NCBI RefSeq assembly: GCF_032854445.1
Contig: NC_088297.1
Coordinates: 3,285,991 to 3,349,990, forward strand
From: Liolophura sinensis
Taxonomy: Eukaryota > Mollusca > Polyplacophora > Chitonida > Chitonidae
Direction of reading: 5' to 3'
DNA length: 64,000 nucleotides
Below, piece after piece: positions 18,978 to 31,613 of this stretch (positions within the stretch are counted from its first letter, which is position 1; every line of letters begins with the position of its first letter). The notes under the pieces were generated by a model. That model was not told where the DNA came from. It did no database searches and saw only the letters and a list, made by a program, of their open reading frames with translations. The translations under genes were made by a program, and so were the position numbers.

Positions 18978-21900
18978 TTAAAATGGCGCCAAGGACTTAT
19001 TGCCCCATTACCACACACTCTCGTCTGCTTATATGTCCTTAACTCATCTGGGCCTTGATGAAACCACTCAGTTATATAGCTTTTTCAAGTTGCAGTTATC
19101 GTTAGATATTACCTGACTTCTAACTCTGGGATTGCTAGACTCGTTCTAACAACTTAAGTACGACTGTGCTACTCGTATAGATCGCTGAGTCTTAAGAACG
19201 TAATGTACAGTGGACCTTCACTTCACAGATTCACGTCATTCAAAGATCGATTAGAAATTAAGATTTTTTTCTTAATATGCATTTTAGGGTGTGCCATAAC
19301 AAGTACAAACAAAAAAAGTTTCTCAGCTTTCTTTTGGGGGCGCAAAAATGGATTTAAATTACATTTTCTTAAGGCGCCTGCATCTATGGTGACATAGATG
19401 TCGCCGTTTTCAAACGATGGGTGTGTACATATTGTTACACATTCAATGTTACATAAACCATATCCAAAAAGATAATTTATAACATAAAAATCCACTACAC
19501 AATGACCTATGTGTGGTCAAAAGCTAGGACACATGCGCATTTGAGTCTCTCTTAGTTCAAGCTCACCTAATGCTCGCTTCCTCTGCTCTGCTTCCTTTGT
19601 CTTGCAACAAACCAGCGGATGGTCGTGAGTTTCCACCGTATACCTTAAGTCTTCCGATTCTCTGGGACTCCTGGTTCTGCTTTTATTTTATCCATTATAC
19701 ATGTAATTGTAGCAGGGATATTTAGTTTCACCTGGCTAGTCTAAAAAGCTGGAGCTGGAGCTGGAGCTGGAAACTGGAAACATGTAGCTGGAGAGTCCAT
19801 TGGTGTTTTTTACTCACAATTTACATGTAGTCAATCTTTATTATGTTGTAGCCATACACTAGGTAGTCAAACCGATCTCCAGTTTAGGAGGTAGAATGCT
19901 ACGTTTTCCGTTACATAATAGAGAATCGTGTTGAAGATCTTACTAAGTAAGCCAAAGAGCTATTTGTATATTTTGTTTAATTATTTATGTTTTCACAAGA
20001 TCGTTTGTATTGTTGCTCAATGGTTTTTTCTACAGCTAGTTTTTCAGCACAATTTTTTACATCAGACCTCTAACTCTTTCTTACAAATTCTTACAACGTA
20101 TGTGTTTTGATTCTGTGAATATTTATTAATGTCAGGTGAAATACAAGTTCCAGTAAACTTCATCATTATCAAACTGTTTCAATCCTGTGATTTGTGAGTT
20201 TCTTAACTTTGTTTACTAACTGAAGCCTTCTTTAAGTATTAGATATTTCTCCAGACAAACATTGTATGTAATGTACTTTTTCACATGCACAGATTATTGC
20301 ATATCTTTTTATCTTGTAATACAACGTAATTTAAAAGTAAAGTAAGAAGTGTCAAAATTTTGTGTATGCTGGTATACATGGAATTGTAAGCTATTGTAAA
20401 AAAAAAACATTCTTCACATTGTAAGTCAAGAAACAGTATTTGTTATGAGTAAAGCTATTGTATAAAACGGATTGTTTTGCTTAATACATCAAATTTAATA
20501 ATCATGGCAAATTTGTGATTTAAATAATTTTTGTCACCAGAAATACTTTGTTGTATTCTCATGTTAAAATTCCTTGTCTGGTTTCTTATATCCATTTTGT
20601 TCCCTATTTTTTGTTCGCTTCATTGTTATTTTGATGGGGGGGTGGGGGGTGATACTAATTTTATTCATTCGCCAAGAAAATTCCTTTCGTTTTTCGGACC
20701 AGGTTAAAAACTGTTGACAAAAATCGAAATAGAAGAAAACAAAAATTCAAAACGCATAAGATAAGATTCACGATAATTTTGTTGCCAAATTTTAAACAGC
20801 TACGATTTGTAATTTTCTTGAAAACGGACAAAGCACTGCACGACAAGAATAATTTTAATATTACAAGCAAGGTGTCATCTTAGATGCATCATAAATGAAA
20901 GCTCTTGGCGAGTTGACCGGCACCGACTCTGTCCGGTTGTTATGTTCACTTTAAAGATGGTCCTGTCCCGAGAGTCTTTCTTGTACATGTATTAGTGGAT
21001 TGACTTCATGGCCTCTGAAATGTCATAACTTCCTGATGTAAATGTGACTATGACTGAAAAGCAAAAAAAAAAAAAAAAACTCTTACATGAACAACACATC
21101 CTATAAAAACCATTAAATATTGTCCGGGAAAATAGTTTGATTTACTTTTTGAGAATGTCTTTCGACCCAGTAAAAAGCATTTGAAACTGTCTCCTTTTTC
21201 TGAAAATGTTGAGCCCATTGATGTCACTTCATCTTTTTGCCGTCTGACACACATAGCTTGCTGTATTTCACCATTAAAAATGTAGCTACATTTAGAACTA
21301 TAAGCGCATTCAACAAATGGACATTGGAATGAATTATTCCAAGCCAAAAGTAATTCTGAGACGTCACTGATACCCTCTGGGATCCCAGCATTCCATCATT
21401 GAATCCTATGTTTTAAATGCATTTTACTCGTTTAGAAAAAAAAAATCTAAAGAAATAAATCAAGCTATTTTCCAGGACAGCGTTTAATGGTCGTTCATCT
21501 GATAAGTACTTTATTTCACTGTTTTCGGTGCCTTTACCAAAGGTAACCCGTAAACACTAACGTTTTACGATGAACTGTTTATGCCATGTTGTGAAACACT
21601 GCATGTGACTTTCGAGATTCTCGTGTGATGGTAACAGACTGTAAGTGACGTATTTCCACACAAAATGCAGATATAGATTTAGTAGGATTCAAGGTGTATA
21701 TTCATCGTAGACATATTATTAGAGCTGGCACGTTCAGCATCTAAAACAATCCGTACGGACACCACGTGGTGTCACTGTGCTTCTGCTTGCACAATGTGGC
21801 CCCAAAGGTCCACCATTGTCGTGTGCATTCACTGTAAAGGATGGTGCTGCGTGTTCTTTGAAGCTTGAAAGGATCGAAGCTAGAGTGTCTAATATGTAAT

Positions 21901-22050
21901 TCATGCGTGTCCTTTTAAGAAGGAAGACAAGCATCCCTCGAGCGTCCTTTTCGCTGACCTAATTCTACTCTACCATGGTGTTAAGGGGACATATGAGCTG
22001 CATATAGGTATTAGTTATAGTTACATCTAACAGACCTTCCTAATATTACA

Positions 22051-22054
<4 letters not shown>

Positions 22055-22147
<93 letters not shown>
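22055..22147. repeat. (AT)n microsatellite, copy 2
   Basis: AT repeat with one GT interruption near its end; counterpart of 14990-15052. Confidence 0.95.
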
Positions 22148-22148
<1 letters not shown>

Positions 22149-22192
22149 TTATTTATTATATATCTATTAGGCCGATGGGGTTCGTACGTACG

Positions 22193-22569
22193 TCATCGTA
22201 CGCACGGCGGCTAGCATTATGGTGGGAGGAAACTGGGCAGACCCCGGGGGGAAACTCACGACCACCCGCAGGTTGCTGAAAGACCTTCCTACGTACGGTT
22301 GGAGAGGAAGCCAGCATGAGCTGGACTTGCACTCACAGCGTCTGCATTGTTGAGAGGCTTCTGGGAAATTACGTTGCAATAGTGCGCTAACCAGCTGAGC
22401 CACGGAGGCCATTCCAACCGTATGTGGCCAGGTCTGTCAACAACATGCGGATGATCGTGAGATTCCCCCGTGCTCTGCCCGGTTTTTTCCCACCATGTTG
22501 CTGGCCGACGTTGTATAAGTGATTTATTCTTGAGTATATCGTAAAACACTAATCAAATAAATAAATAAA
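22193..22569. mobile_element. Head-to-head pair of SINE-A copies (copy 2)
   Basis: Duplicate of the pair at 15100-15482 with a few substitutions; the minus-strand member spans about 22193-22410 and the plus-strand member 22411-22569. Confidence 0.75.
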
Positions 22570-22676
22570 ATATAATAGGAGAGTTAACGTGTAAATTTAT
22601 ATTAAGAATTAAAATAATTTACATTCGTGATTTGCTCAGTTCCCGTACGTCCCATACATAGTGCAATTAGCGTAGA

Positions 22677-23075
22677 CTTAGTGATTCAGCAGAGCGTCCG
22701 CTTCGGGAGCGGTAGATCCAGCGTCATTCCTGGGTCGGGTCACACTTAAGACCCTACAAGAGGGAGTTGTAACTTCCTCGCTTGGCTTTCAGCATGAGGG
22801 GGATAGTGCAACGACTGGTTGACCCGTATCAGTATAATGGATCGGGGGGGGGGGGGGGGGGGCGCTTTACTTGCCTTCGGTAAGGCGTCTCAGTGAAGCA
22901 GCACTGGATAAAAGAGCGGTGGAAATCCGTCACTTAGTGAGTAAGTGCTTGGGGTTTAACGTCGTACTTAACAATTTTTTTCAGTCATATGACGACGAAG
23001 GAATCCTTAGAGCGCATGCAATGTGCCTCATCGTTGCAGGACGGATTTCTACCGCTCCTGAAACGGCACTCTCTG
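22677..23075. mobile_element. Tail-to-tail SINE-B hybrid (copy 2)
   Basis: Duplicate of 15589-16000; its poly-G run is slightly shorter and a CTTTA is present after GCG that copy 1 lacks. Confidence 0.7.
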
Positions 23076-23621
23076 AGTGATTCACGGATGTCCGTTACTT
23101 TATTATTAATACAAGTGATGTTTACAGTGTGTGTTCATGCGCATAGGCCTACACACAGACATATATATATATATATGGGTGATTTGTAGATTCCTGCGTT
23201 ACAGGTATCTTCAGCTATCATTCTATGCAGACCGACCAGAGACAGGTATGTTACAAATTAAGGCTTTTTGACAAACAATCCATATTGGCTATAATCAAAT
23301 CAAATTTTCAGTCTTTACCTATATAGGATAGCTCAAATTATCGCTATTCAGAAAGTGTCAGACATCCACTTCTACTGTTTTATGTATGGTTTTAAAATGA
23401 TTTTAAAGACTGACAATGTTATAATGCGACCAGCTTTAAAATAAAATTTGGAACTTTATAGGAACACGAGATTGTGAAAAGTAAATTTTTTTTGCTATTG
23501 TAACAGCAATATATTGTAATAGTTTTTGTAAGACTATCAGATCTATCACTTTGTGTAATTATTATTATTTTTTTAAATTTATTTATTTAATTAATTGACG
23601 TTTTCCACCGCACTCACTTAT

Positions 23622-23782
23622 ATTTCAGTATTTCACTTATATACGACGACGGCTAGCATTATAATGATACGAAATCAGTCAGAGCCCGTGGGAATCCACG
23701 ACTGTCCTCTAGTTGCTGTCATGCCTTCTCACGTACGACACGAGAGGAAGCCAGCATGAGATAGACTTGAGCTCACAGTTAT
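23622..23782 (-). mobile_element. SINE-A copy, old (copy 2)
   Basis: Duplicate of the degenerate SINE-A at 16540-16700. Confidence 0.5.
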
Positions 23783-24073
23783 CGCATTGGTTCTGAATCT
23801 TTGTGCCGTTCTTGCACACCATAACATCTGGGCCCCTCAAACTATATTTATAGTGTGGCAAGCCATCGCACCTGCAATAACACATCCTTCTCTTTAATTG
23901 TCGGTATAAATATTCTATCTGACATTTATATAAGATTTTGTCACTAAATTTATTACCCGTACCCACTTCGATGTTGTTTTTATAACGCGCTCACTTTAGC
24001 CATGTACAACTTGTTCTCATTCGGAGTTGTGTTTATATAACAGATACTTGAACTTTGCAGGCCTATATATATA

Positions 24074-24075
<2 letters not shown>

Positions 24076-24143
<68 letters not shown>
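24076..24143. repeat. (TTA)n microsatellite, about 22 units (copy 2)
   Basis: Expanded relative to copy 1. The poly-Ile, poly-Tyr and similar open frames across it are artefacts of the repeat. Confidence 0.95.
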
Positions 24144-24294
24144 CGTTCTGATATTGTTTGGCACGCGCATGGTGATAGCCACATGGTACGTCACTGTTTG
24201 TTTAGTCGGTACTGAAACCACAGTGTTGTGTTTCAATGGATACGCTATTACATTTAGAGTATAACTTTGAAAATGATTTTTGAAAGCATTTACT

Positions 24295-24678
24295 TCAAAG
24301 TGCATGGTCATGGTAGGATATACGCATCCCGAATGTTACGAAACATTCTTTATCAAAATTATATCTGTAGTCATCAGTATTGCTCGAAACATACTTATAG
24401 TTGAAATTTATCGCTTCCCTGTCTTTAAGCAAGTTTGATGTGTTTTCATAAAGCCTTGACGGCAAAGAGCTTATACTCAGTAATCTCCATTGAATGACAT
24501 CACTTTCAGGAGAACCCTTCCCGCCTGTCCTTGTCACGTAATGCCTAGACAGGTCCTGCTTCTCGTCGATAAAACAGACTTTTATATTTAGACTGAGGGA
24601 AACTGCATTCCGCTCATAAACTCTCACTCGTTCAAAAAAAATCTTCTTTAAATCCGGTTCCGTGAGTGATGACGAATC
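24295..24678 (-). other. Unexplained 127-codon open frame (copy 2)
   Basis: Duplicate of 17171-17554, still open. It differs at several codons (for example EKQDLSRH against EKQGLSRH and IQWRLLS against IQGRLPS). Most of the visible changes alter amino acids, which argues against strong purifying selection. Confidence 0.22.
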
Positions 24679-24828
24679 TCATTTTCATCAATACAACGAA
24701 ATAAATCCGTTGTCATTTACAAGAAAAGCCATTTCTATTAAAAAGAAATAAATGCGCAATCATGAAGATGGTGATTTGTTATATATAGATCGATGAAAAT
24801 GCAATTGATCATCAGCCTGAAAATGGAT

Positions 24829-25020
24829 TTAACGGCCGATTTTAATCCAGGCGAGTGTATCTAATATAACACCTCCTATTGCTGATGAAAACAAGCTATA
24901 TTTTGGCAGATAAAATTTCTCTATATCGCGAGCTTCTCTTGATGAAATTTTAACTGTATTTGGGTCGAATGCATCTTTGTATATAGCTAAACTGAAGGGT
25001 GAAAAAATATAAGGATACAT
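24829..25020 (-). other. Unexplained 63-codon open frame (copy 2)
   Basis: Duplicate of 17705-17896 with two amino-acid changes (FSPFS, KFYLPKY). Not recognised. Confidence 0.2.
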
Positions 25021-25164
25021 TGTCTTTGTTAGTTCGATTATGTGGAGTCATTTGGTTATTTTGATCTCATCAGTTTGTAGCAACTTGTGTTACTGATGCC
25101 CTATCGATAACTCTGCCTGACCTGATCGGTAAAAAAGCAGGCAAAATGTACTGACATTTTCTTC

Positions 25165-25760
25165 GATCACCTTACAGCTGTATTTTGACCGGATCAATCA
25201 ATGTATATATTTCTATACCTTGTGTCCATGAAATAATACCTATATTTTGACTACATGAATTTCAGTATAGATCGCTACTTCTGGTTATTAAGGTAAAAGC
25301 TGTACTTGGGCCGAGGGAATCAGTATATATATACAGTTACACGCATATTCATGTAGCTTCCGTTAAATCACATAACAGCTGTATTTTGACCGGATCAATC
25401 TCAAGATATATCTATGCTTTTTGTTGATGAAATGATAACTATATATTCCGACCCCGTGGTTTTTGGTATAGACCGCTACTTTCTGATGTTAAAGTGAAAG
25501 CTGTATTTCGGGTTAGTGGATTCGAATCAGTATACAGCTACATGTATACCTCCGTTTGATGCAGTAAAAGCTGTATTTCAGGTTATTGGTTTCGAATCTT
25601 AGTATAGAGCTACATGCATGCCTTCCGTTCGATACAGTAAAACCTGTCTTTGTCCGCATGAATATCAGTACGCAGATCTGTACTCTCTTTTGATGAAGTT
25701 CAAATTATATATGGACATAGTGAATTTCTGTTGATAGCCACCTTCTCATGATGAAAGACA
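25165..25760 (+). repeat. Degenerate tandem repeat, about 70-bp unit (copy 2)
   Basis: Counterpart of 18040-18710, without the long AT tract and with 24 bases (ending GTTGATGAA) that copy 1 lacks. Confidence 0.6.
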
Positions 25761-27202
25761 GACAAGATGATCTCGTCTTCTCAATGTGTGGTTACAAATT
25801 TCAAGCCTTGTATTTCATCTGCTGTATTTTTAATCAGACATCAGTGGGAACAGGGCGTGTTTTTTAATCCCGTAAGGTGGCGCTAGTGTGAAGCAGGACC
25901 TCGACCTATTGTTACGTCAAGAATTATTGTTGTGCAACGTCTACAATGTTGCAATGTATCAGTTTCTACTGCAACGTCGTTCTATCTCTATTGTGACGTC
26001 ATAGTGATGCGTCATAGAACGAATATTTGACGTCATTAAAATGGCGCCAAGGACTTATTGCCCCATTACCACACACTCTCGTCTGCTTATATGTCCTTAA
26101 CTCATCTGGGCCTTGATGAAACCACTCAGTTATATAGCTTTTTCAAGTTGCAGTTATCGTTAGATATTACCTGACTTCTAACTCTGGGATTGCTAGACTC
26201 GTTCTAACAACTTAAGTACGACTGTGCTACTCGTATAGATCGCTGAGTCTTAAGAACGTAATGTACAGTGGACCTTCACTTCACAGATTCACGTCATTCA
26301 AAGATCGATTAGAAATTAAGATTTTTTTCTTAATATGCATTTTAGGGTGTGCCATAACATGTAAAAGTACAAACAAAAAAAGTTTCTCAGCTTTCTTTTG
26401 GGGGCGCAAAAATGGATTTAAATTACATTTTCTTAAGGCGCCTGCATCTATGATGACATAGATGTCGCCGTTTTCAAACGATGGGTGTGTACATATTGTT
26501 ACACATTCAATGTTACATAAACCATATCCAAAAAGATAATTTATAACATAAAAATCCACTACACAATGATCTATGTGTGGTCAAAAGCTAGGACACATGC
26601 GCATTTGAGTCTCTCTTAGTTCAAGCTCACCTAATGCTCGCTTCCTCTGCTCTGCTTCCTTTGTCTTGCAACAAACCAGCGGATGGTCGTGAGTTTCCAC
26701 CGTATACCTTAAGTCTTCCGATTCTCTGGGACTCCTGGTTCTGCTTTTATTTTATCCATTATACATGTAATTGTAGCAGGGATATTTAGTTTCACCTGGC
26801 TAGTCTAAAAAACAGCATATTCCGATCTTCAATTTTTCCCTAAACTTGGAAAGAAATGTAATTCTTTGCTTTCAGCAGTGCTAATATCTGTCCAAAAATT
26901 AGGACAATTAGAATTATGCAGTCAGCCGTCGTATTTATCAGTGAAATATTGTTCAGTGCGTCGTAAAACATCTATCAGATAAGAAAATATATCAACTGAA
27001 GCTGGCTTTCGCACATGTGACATACATATAATTCACGCATGCGCAGGTTTTGGATGTTGACCGAAATATGAATTAAGTCAGGGCAATTAATAATGTATAT
27101 ATACCGGTTAATCAATATACGGGATTTCGCTTAACTAATGATGTGTATACATTCGTAATACTTGTATAGAGAATTTGTGTCATGGTCAGTGTAAGACGTA
27201 AG

Positions 27203-30200
27203 CAGGCAAAACTGCAATTTATGTGAATCACATGTGGGAATATGTGACACGTGCCTGAGCTGTCAACGTACGTTAATGGTATGTGATTCACGTATGTGTC
27301 ACTTACGTGATTCGCGCAAGGTGTGTTGTTACCTACGTAACACGTGTGAAAATAACCACGTGTGTGATAAACATGTATTTCGCATATGTAAAACGCATAC
27401 ATGTTCATGACTGTACGCATGTGTCATTCACACACATAACACATGTAGGCCTTTAGGGATTTCATCACAAGAAATACATCCGTAGATGTAAGAAAGAAAT
27501 TTTAAGAAATGTGCAGTTTGATTTCGTGAATTGTCCAATGATGAAAAGCTCTGACAGGTTTTACGTTTAGAAACTGAGAACCGTCTGTTCTATAGAAGGC
27601 CTGTTAAAAAAGCTCAGGCCTACATACATTGTGCACTTGTAGCTAAAACGCTTGTTCATCAGCTGCATGCACGAGCATGTTAATTTAGATCATTAAAGTA
27701 ATGTATTTATTCGGCATTTCTTTTGTACTTCAATATACTGGTACACAAGAAAACCTTTAAGTGCAAGTGCACAACGACGGCCTAGAAACAGCAAAAACAA
27801 GCCGCTTTTCAATACTCTTTCACAATTCACGTTTTCTGCGCGTTCTTCTATGAGATTTCACGCGCTGCTGTGACGTAGACCTACATCGCGAAGAGAATCG
27901 TAAGGTCACAAAACCGTTCCGAGAGTTTGTGGTAAGTAGAGCTCTTCTTTTAATCCAATGATATCAAGAAATCTGATTTGTCTGCTTGAAAAATAATTGG
28001 AATTCTGTATAAGATCATCTATGGCTTTAAACTTACTTAATGTGCATTTGGGGTTTAAATGTCTGGTTTCGGAATCGGTCCCATTAATTACGGTACACCA
28101 AGAGGTGAACTAGAAACGCGGAATTCGGTGAGCTGAGTTATTTACTTCGGGTAAGAAAACTGCTCTTTAATCCTATAAAACTAAAGTTTATCATTGTTTT
28201 TTACTCCTGGTTAAGAATATTTTCCACGCTTTAGCCCTATATTTTCCAGTATGAGGATTATTGACACCATATATTTGCGTATCCTATCAGTGAGTCATCA
28301 TGCAACGAATTCATCCTGCAAAGACCCGTCAGTTCAGTGCAAAAGACCTTTGTATAGGTGAATAGCTTCAGCGATGTAACCATCGAATGAGGATTATCCA
28401 GCATCAGACAAAATACTCCGCTTCTCACTGGATATCATCGGTCACGTGGGGTACAGATATATTCTCGAATCCTGCAGACGACGTCCAATAAGTCTGCTGA
28501 GTGGGTTATCTCCCTTTGTTGGAGTCCAACAATGGTCACATCGCTGAAGCGCTTCAACTATACATGGGTCTCCTGCACAGAGTTGATGGCTTTTTTTTTT
28601 ACAGGATAAATCCGTTCGGCTAACGCCGGCATGCAGTGTAAACATTTGACTGAGAAATATGATTATGATTCTGAATATAGACTCTAAATGTACAACCAGG
28701 CATACAGGCTATATAGACTCATTTTGAGTTAAAATTTATATTCTTGAATGTAGAAATGTATGCCTAGTATACCGAGTTGTAAATTATATACTGAATTAAG
28801 TGTGACGCATTATTAGCTAACGGCGATGCATGTAGGGTAACCTGAGGGTAACTTTATCCGAAATATTATAAATGTTTGAGAAAAATTATTACATATGTAA
28901 ATGTGTAAATACCACTGAATGGTATGTCTGTTCATCTTTTATCAACAGGGGACTTCATCTGAGGGCAGTCGGCCAAACCTGGCGCTAAGACCTTTAACTT
29001 GAGGGACATGTTACCACCACAAATACATGTTTTCAGAAGGATATGACAGCTAAACACCATTCAACTGGTGAGTGTATGTACACAAGCTATCTAACATGAC
29101 GTGAGGACAGATTTGTCCCTTGCCCATAATGTCCTACATACTAACGAGACATAAATATATAGGTCTATTTTACAATTTACGCTCTAACAGAGTTTAAATT
29201 ATGCATCGGAAACAATAACTTATCTGATCACCCATGATCTACAATAGGCCTAATATGAGTTTTTAAAAAGACGAAAGAAAAAAAAAGAATTACATCAAAT
29301 ATATTCGAAGGTCTTTGGTACTTTCCAAGATTACTTCCAAGTAGGATCATTCCACTGAGTTATTATTAAATATAGCTTTGATTTTCAATCATAAAGAGCA
29401 CTGCTCTACCCAGAAATAAAATAGATAACATTTGGGATTGATGCAATTCCAAATACGTCATACTCTCCATGCTGCAACTCATCGTGCAAGAGAACTCGAT
29501 CATTTATTTTTATTATTTTCAGAAAAGGGCATTTTCATTTGAAAATAAATTGACAAGAGACTTTTCTTAATTTTTCAGAGAGCCCCCAACCATAGATTAC
29601 TATATGAACAAGAAGGCTATCCCGATACTGTTTCATTTCTCACGGGATTTTAGGAGATTTGTGGAGTTCGGACTGCTTTTAACCCCTGAGAAATGGAAAC
29701 TGTCTACATCACATTTCATCATTTTGGGTTCTAAAATTTCATATATCATACATAGATGTTTCTATTTCTATCTTCTATTTGGGTGTATTTTTTTAATGTT
29801 ACTCTTGTCTCATGTTCTTTTCACATAATTCATCTTACAGTATCTACAAAGACGAAAACCATTTTCACTTTCACTTTACATACTTCGGGTAATAAATTGT
29901 TGTTTTCAGCACTCATAAACCTTGTTTTTCTGTCTACTTTATCATCTGATGATTGAGGCGTTCCGGCCCATATGTTATCGAGCTGAAATATCTAGTATGT
30001 AAGGACTTTGTCATGTTACGTGAAATACCTGTTGTGGTCAGGTTGGTGATATAAAACTACGTTACTTGGATAATTTCGAATGACTCACTGCCTTACTGAA
30101 TTTTTCTTTTGAATAATGAAAAGATATAGTCCAAATAATGATATGTACAAACAATAGTGTACTATCAAAAGCGTGAAAGAGTGAATATAAATATATGGGG

Positions 30201-30441
30201 TGTGAATGGAAAGTGTGCGAACCTCACATACAGTTCACATACATTATAAATATGTGCCACATACGTAATACATACCGTGCACGTGTGTATGTTACATGTG
30301 ATTCACATAAAACAAGCTCCACGTATGTGACATCACATATGTATATGACCATAGGTTAGAAATTCATGTGACACATATGTGAACTCACATACGTGTACTT
30401 CATGTGGTACGCATGATTCACAGGCTTGCAGTTTTTGCCTG
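27203..30441. mobile_element. Putative 3.2-kb non-autonomous DNA element with palindrome-rich ends
   Basis: The left end starts CAGGCAAAACTGCAA and the reverse complement of the right end starts CAGGCAAAAACTGCAA, followed on both sides by TGTGAATCA. About 230 bases inside each end are packed with short palindromic words such as CACGTG, ACATGT, TACGTA and CACATATGTG, and with ATGTGAATCACATGT-type motifs. The interior encodes no recognisable transposase. Flanking TAAG and TAAT give at best a three-base TAA target duplication. Class unknown. Confidence 0.45.
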
Positions 30442-31011
30442 TAATATGTCACCGACATATAGGACACATATCAATGTACATGTATATCAACTTGTAAGGA
30501 ACAAAAGGGGACTCCGTGGTCGAGCGGGTTGGTATGCCAGCGCGGTACAATGATCCAATATCTCAGTTAGTTTTCTCTCCGACCGTAGGTGGGAAGGTCT
30601 GACTGCAACTTTCGGATGGCCGTGAGTTTCCCTCGGGTTCTGTCCAGTTTACTCCCACCATAATGTTGGCCGCCGTCGAATAAGTGAAATATTCTTGAGT
30701 ATCGCGTAAAACCTCACCTTCACATTACACCACACTACATCAACGGACAAATCTTCTTTAGTTCAAAGGAGGATAATTAGTTTAATATGATATCATTTTA
30801 TAGTCAGACGATTTATATTTATATGCAGCCACACTTTCGCTCTCACCTCCACTCGCATTTTTATACGTTTATTTGTTCTTTAAATACATTATAGTTGTTA
30901 CACTATTTGTTTGTTTGTTTTTTAACAGATAAGATATTGTGGGACATATCCGGAGCCAAGTTTTAAATTGAGAATATCTCAATTTTATATCTCCAATACT
31001 TTCGAAGAGAG
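27840..31011 (+). ncRNA. Possible spliced transcript, four candidate exons, no coding capacity seen
   Basis: Well-formed splice borders outline exons ending at 27931 (GTTTGTG|GTAAGTAG), 28949-29067 (TATCAACAG to CAACTG|GTGAGTG), one starting at 29579 (after TAATTTTTCAG), and 30929-31011 (TTTTTTAACAG to GAGAG|GTAAGAA). No long frame runs through them. They could be exons of a non-coding RNA, 5' UTR exons of the EndoU gene that starts at 33184, or chance matches. Low confidence. Confidence 0.22.
30508..30715 (+). mobile_element. SINE-A copy
   Basis: Begins GGGGACTCCGTGGTCGAGCG, lacks part of the head-to-body junction (an internal segment with ATCTCAGTTAG replaces it), then GGGAAGGTCTGACTGCAAC and CCACCATAATGTTGGCCGCC, ending AAAACC without the usual tail. 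Confidence 0.65.
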
Positions 31012-31130
31012 GTAAGAAACCACTTTTACATTAATATCATTTAGCTGTAAGATATGCTCCTATTTATTTAGTATTTGTATAAAAACAAATAAAACGCTTT
31101 TATTAATCATCACCAATATTAATCATCCGT

Positions 31131-31613
31131 AGCCCCCCCCCCCCCCCCCCCCCCCGTAACAATTTACATAACGTCCATGTTATAACCATAACGTCCATAA
31201 CTGCCACCGTCCTACGTGCTACCGTCCTACGTGCTACCGTCCTACGTGCTACCGTCCTACGTGCTACCGTCCAACCTGCTACCACCCTATGTGCTACCGT
31301 CCCATCTGCTACCGTTCTACCAGCTACCACCCTATGTGCTACCGTCCCATCTGCTACCGTTCTACCAGCTACCGTCCTATGTGCTACCGTCCCACCTGCT
31401 ACCGTTCTACCTGCTACCGTCCTACATGCTACCGTCCTACCTGCTACCATCCTATGTGCTACCGTTCTACCTGCTACCGTCCTACGTGCTACCGTCCTAA
31501 GTGCTATCGTCCTACGTGCTACCATCCTATGTGCTACCGTCCTATGTGCTACCGTCCTACGTGCTACCACCCTATCTGCTACCGTCCTATGTGCTACCGT
31601 CCCCTATGCTGTT
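31131..31613. repeat. Poly-C tract followed by 15-bp minisatellite, about 27 copies
   Basis: A C run at 31131-31155 is followed by ACCGTCCTACGTGCT and variants from 31203 to 31613. Because 15 is a multiple of three, several frames stay open (five-residue repeats such as RRTVA on the minus strand, or LPSYV on the plus strand); these are not credible genes. Confidence 0.9.

Larger units (their letters stand above)
19748..26811 (+). repeat. Tandem segmental duplication, copy 2 (7064 bp)
   Basis: Direct head-to-tail copy of 12655-19747. The junction reads CTAAAAA|GCTGGAGCTGG, and copy 2 ends at the same CTAAAAA before unique sequence ACAGCATATTCC. Only about two bases of microhomology (AA) are shared at the breakpoints. 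Compared with copy 1 it lacks about 25 bases near 20717, has an extra 24 bases near 25410, has a longer TTA run and lacks the long AT run. Confidence 0.95.
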
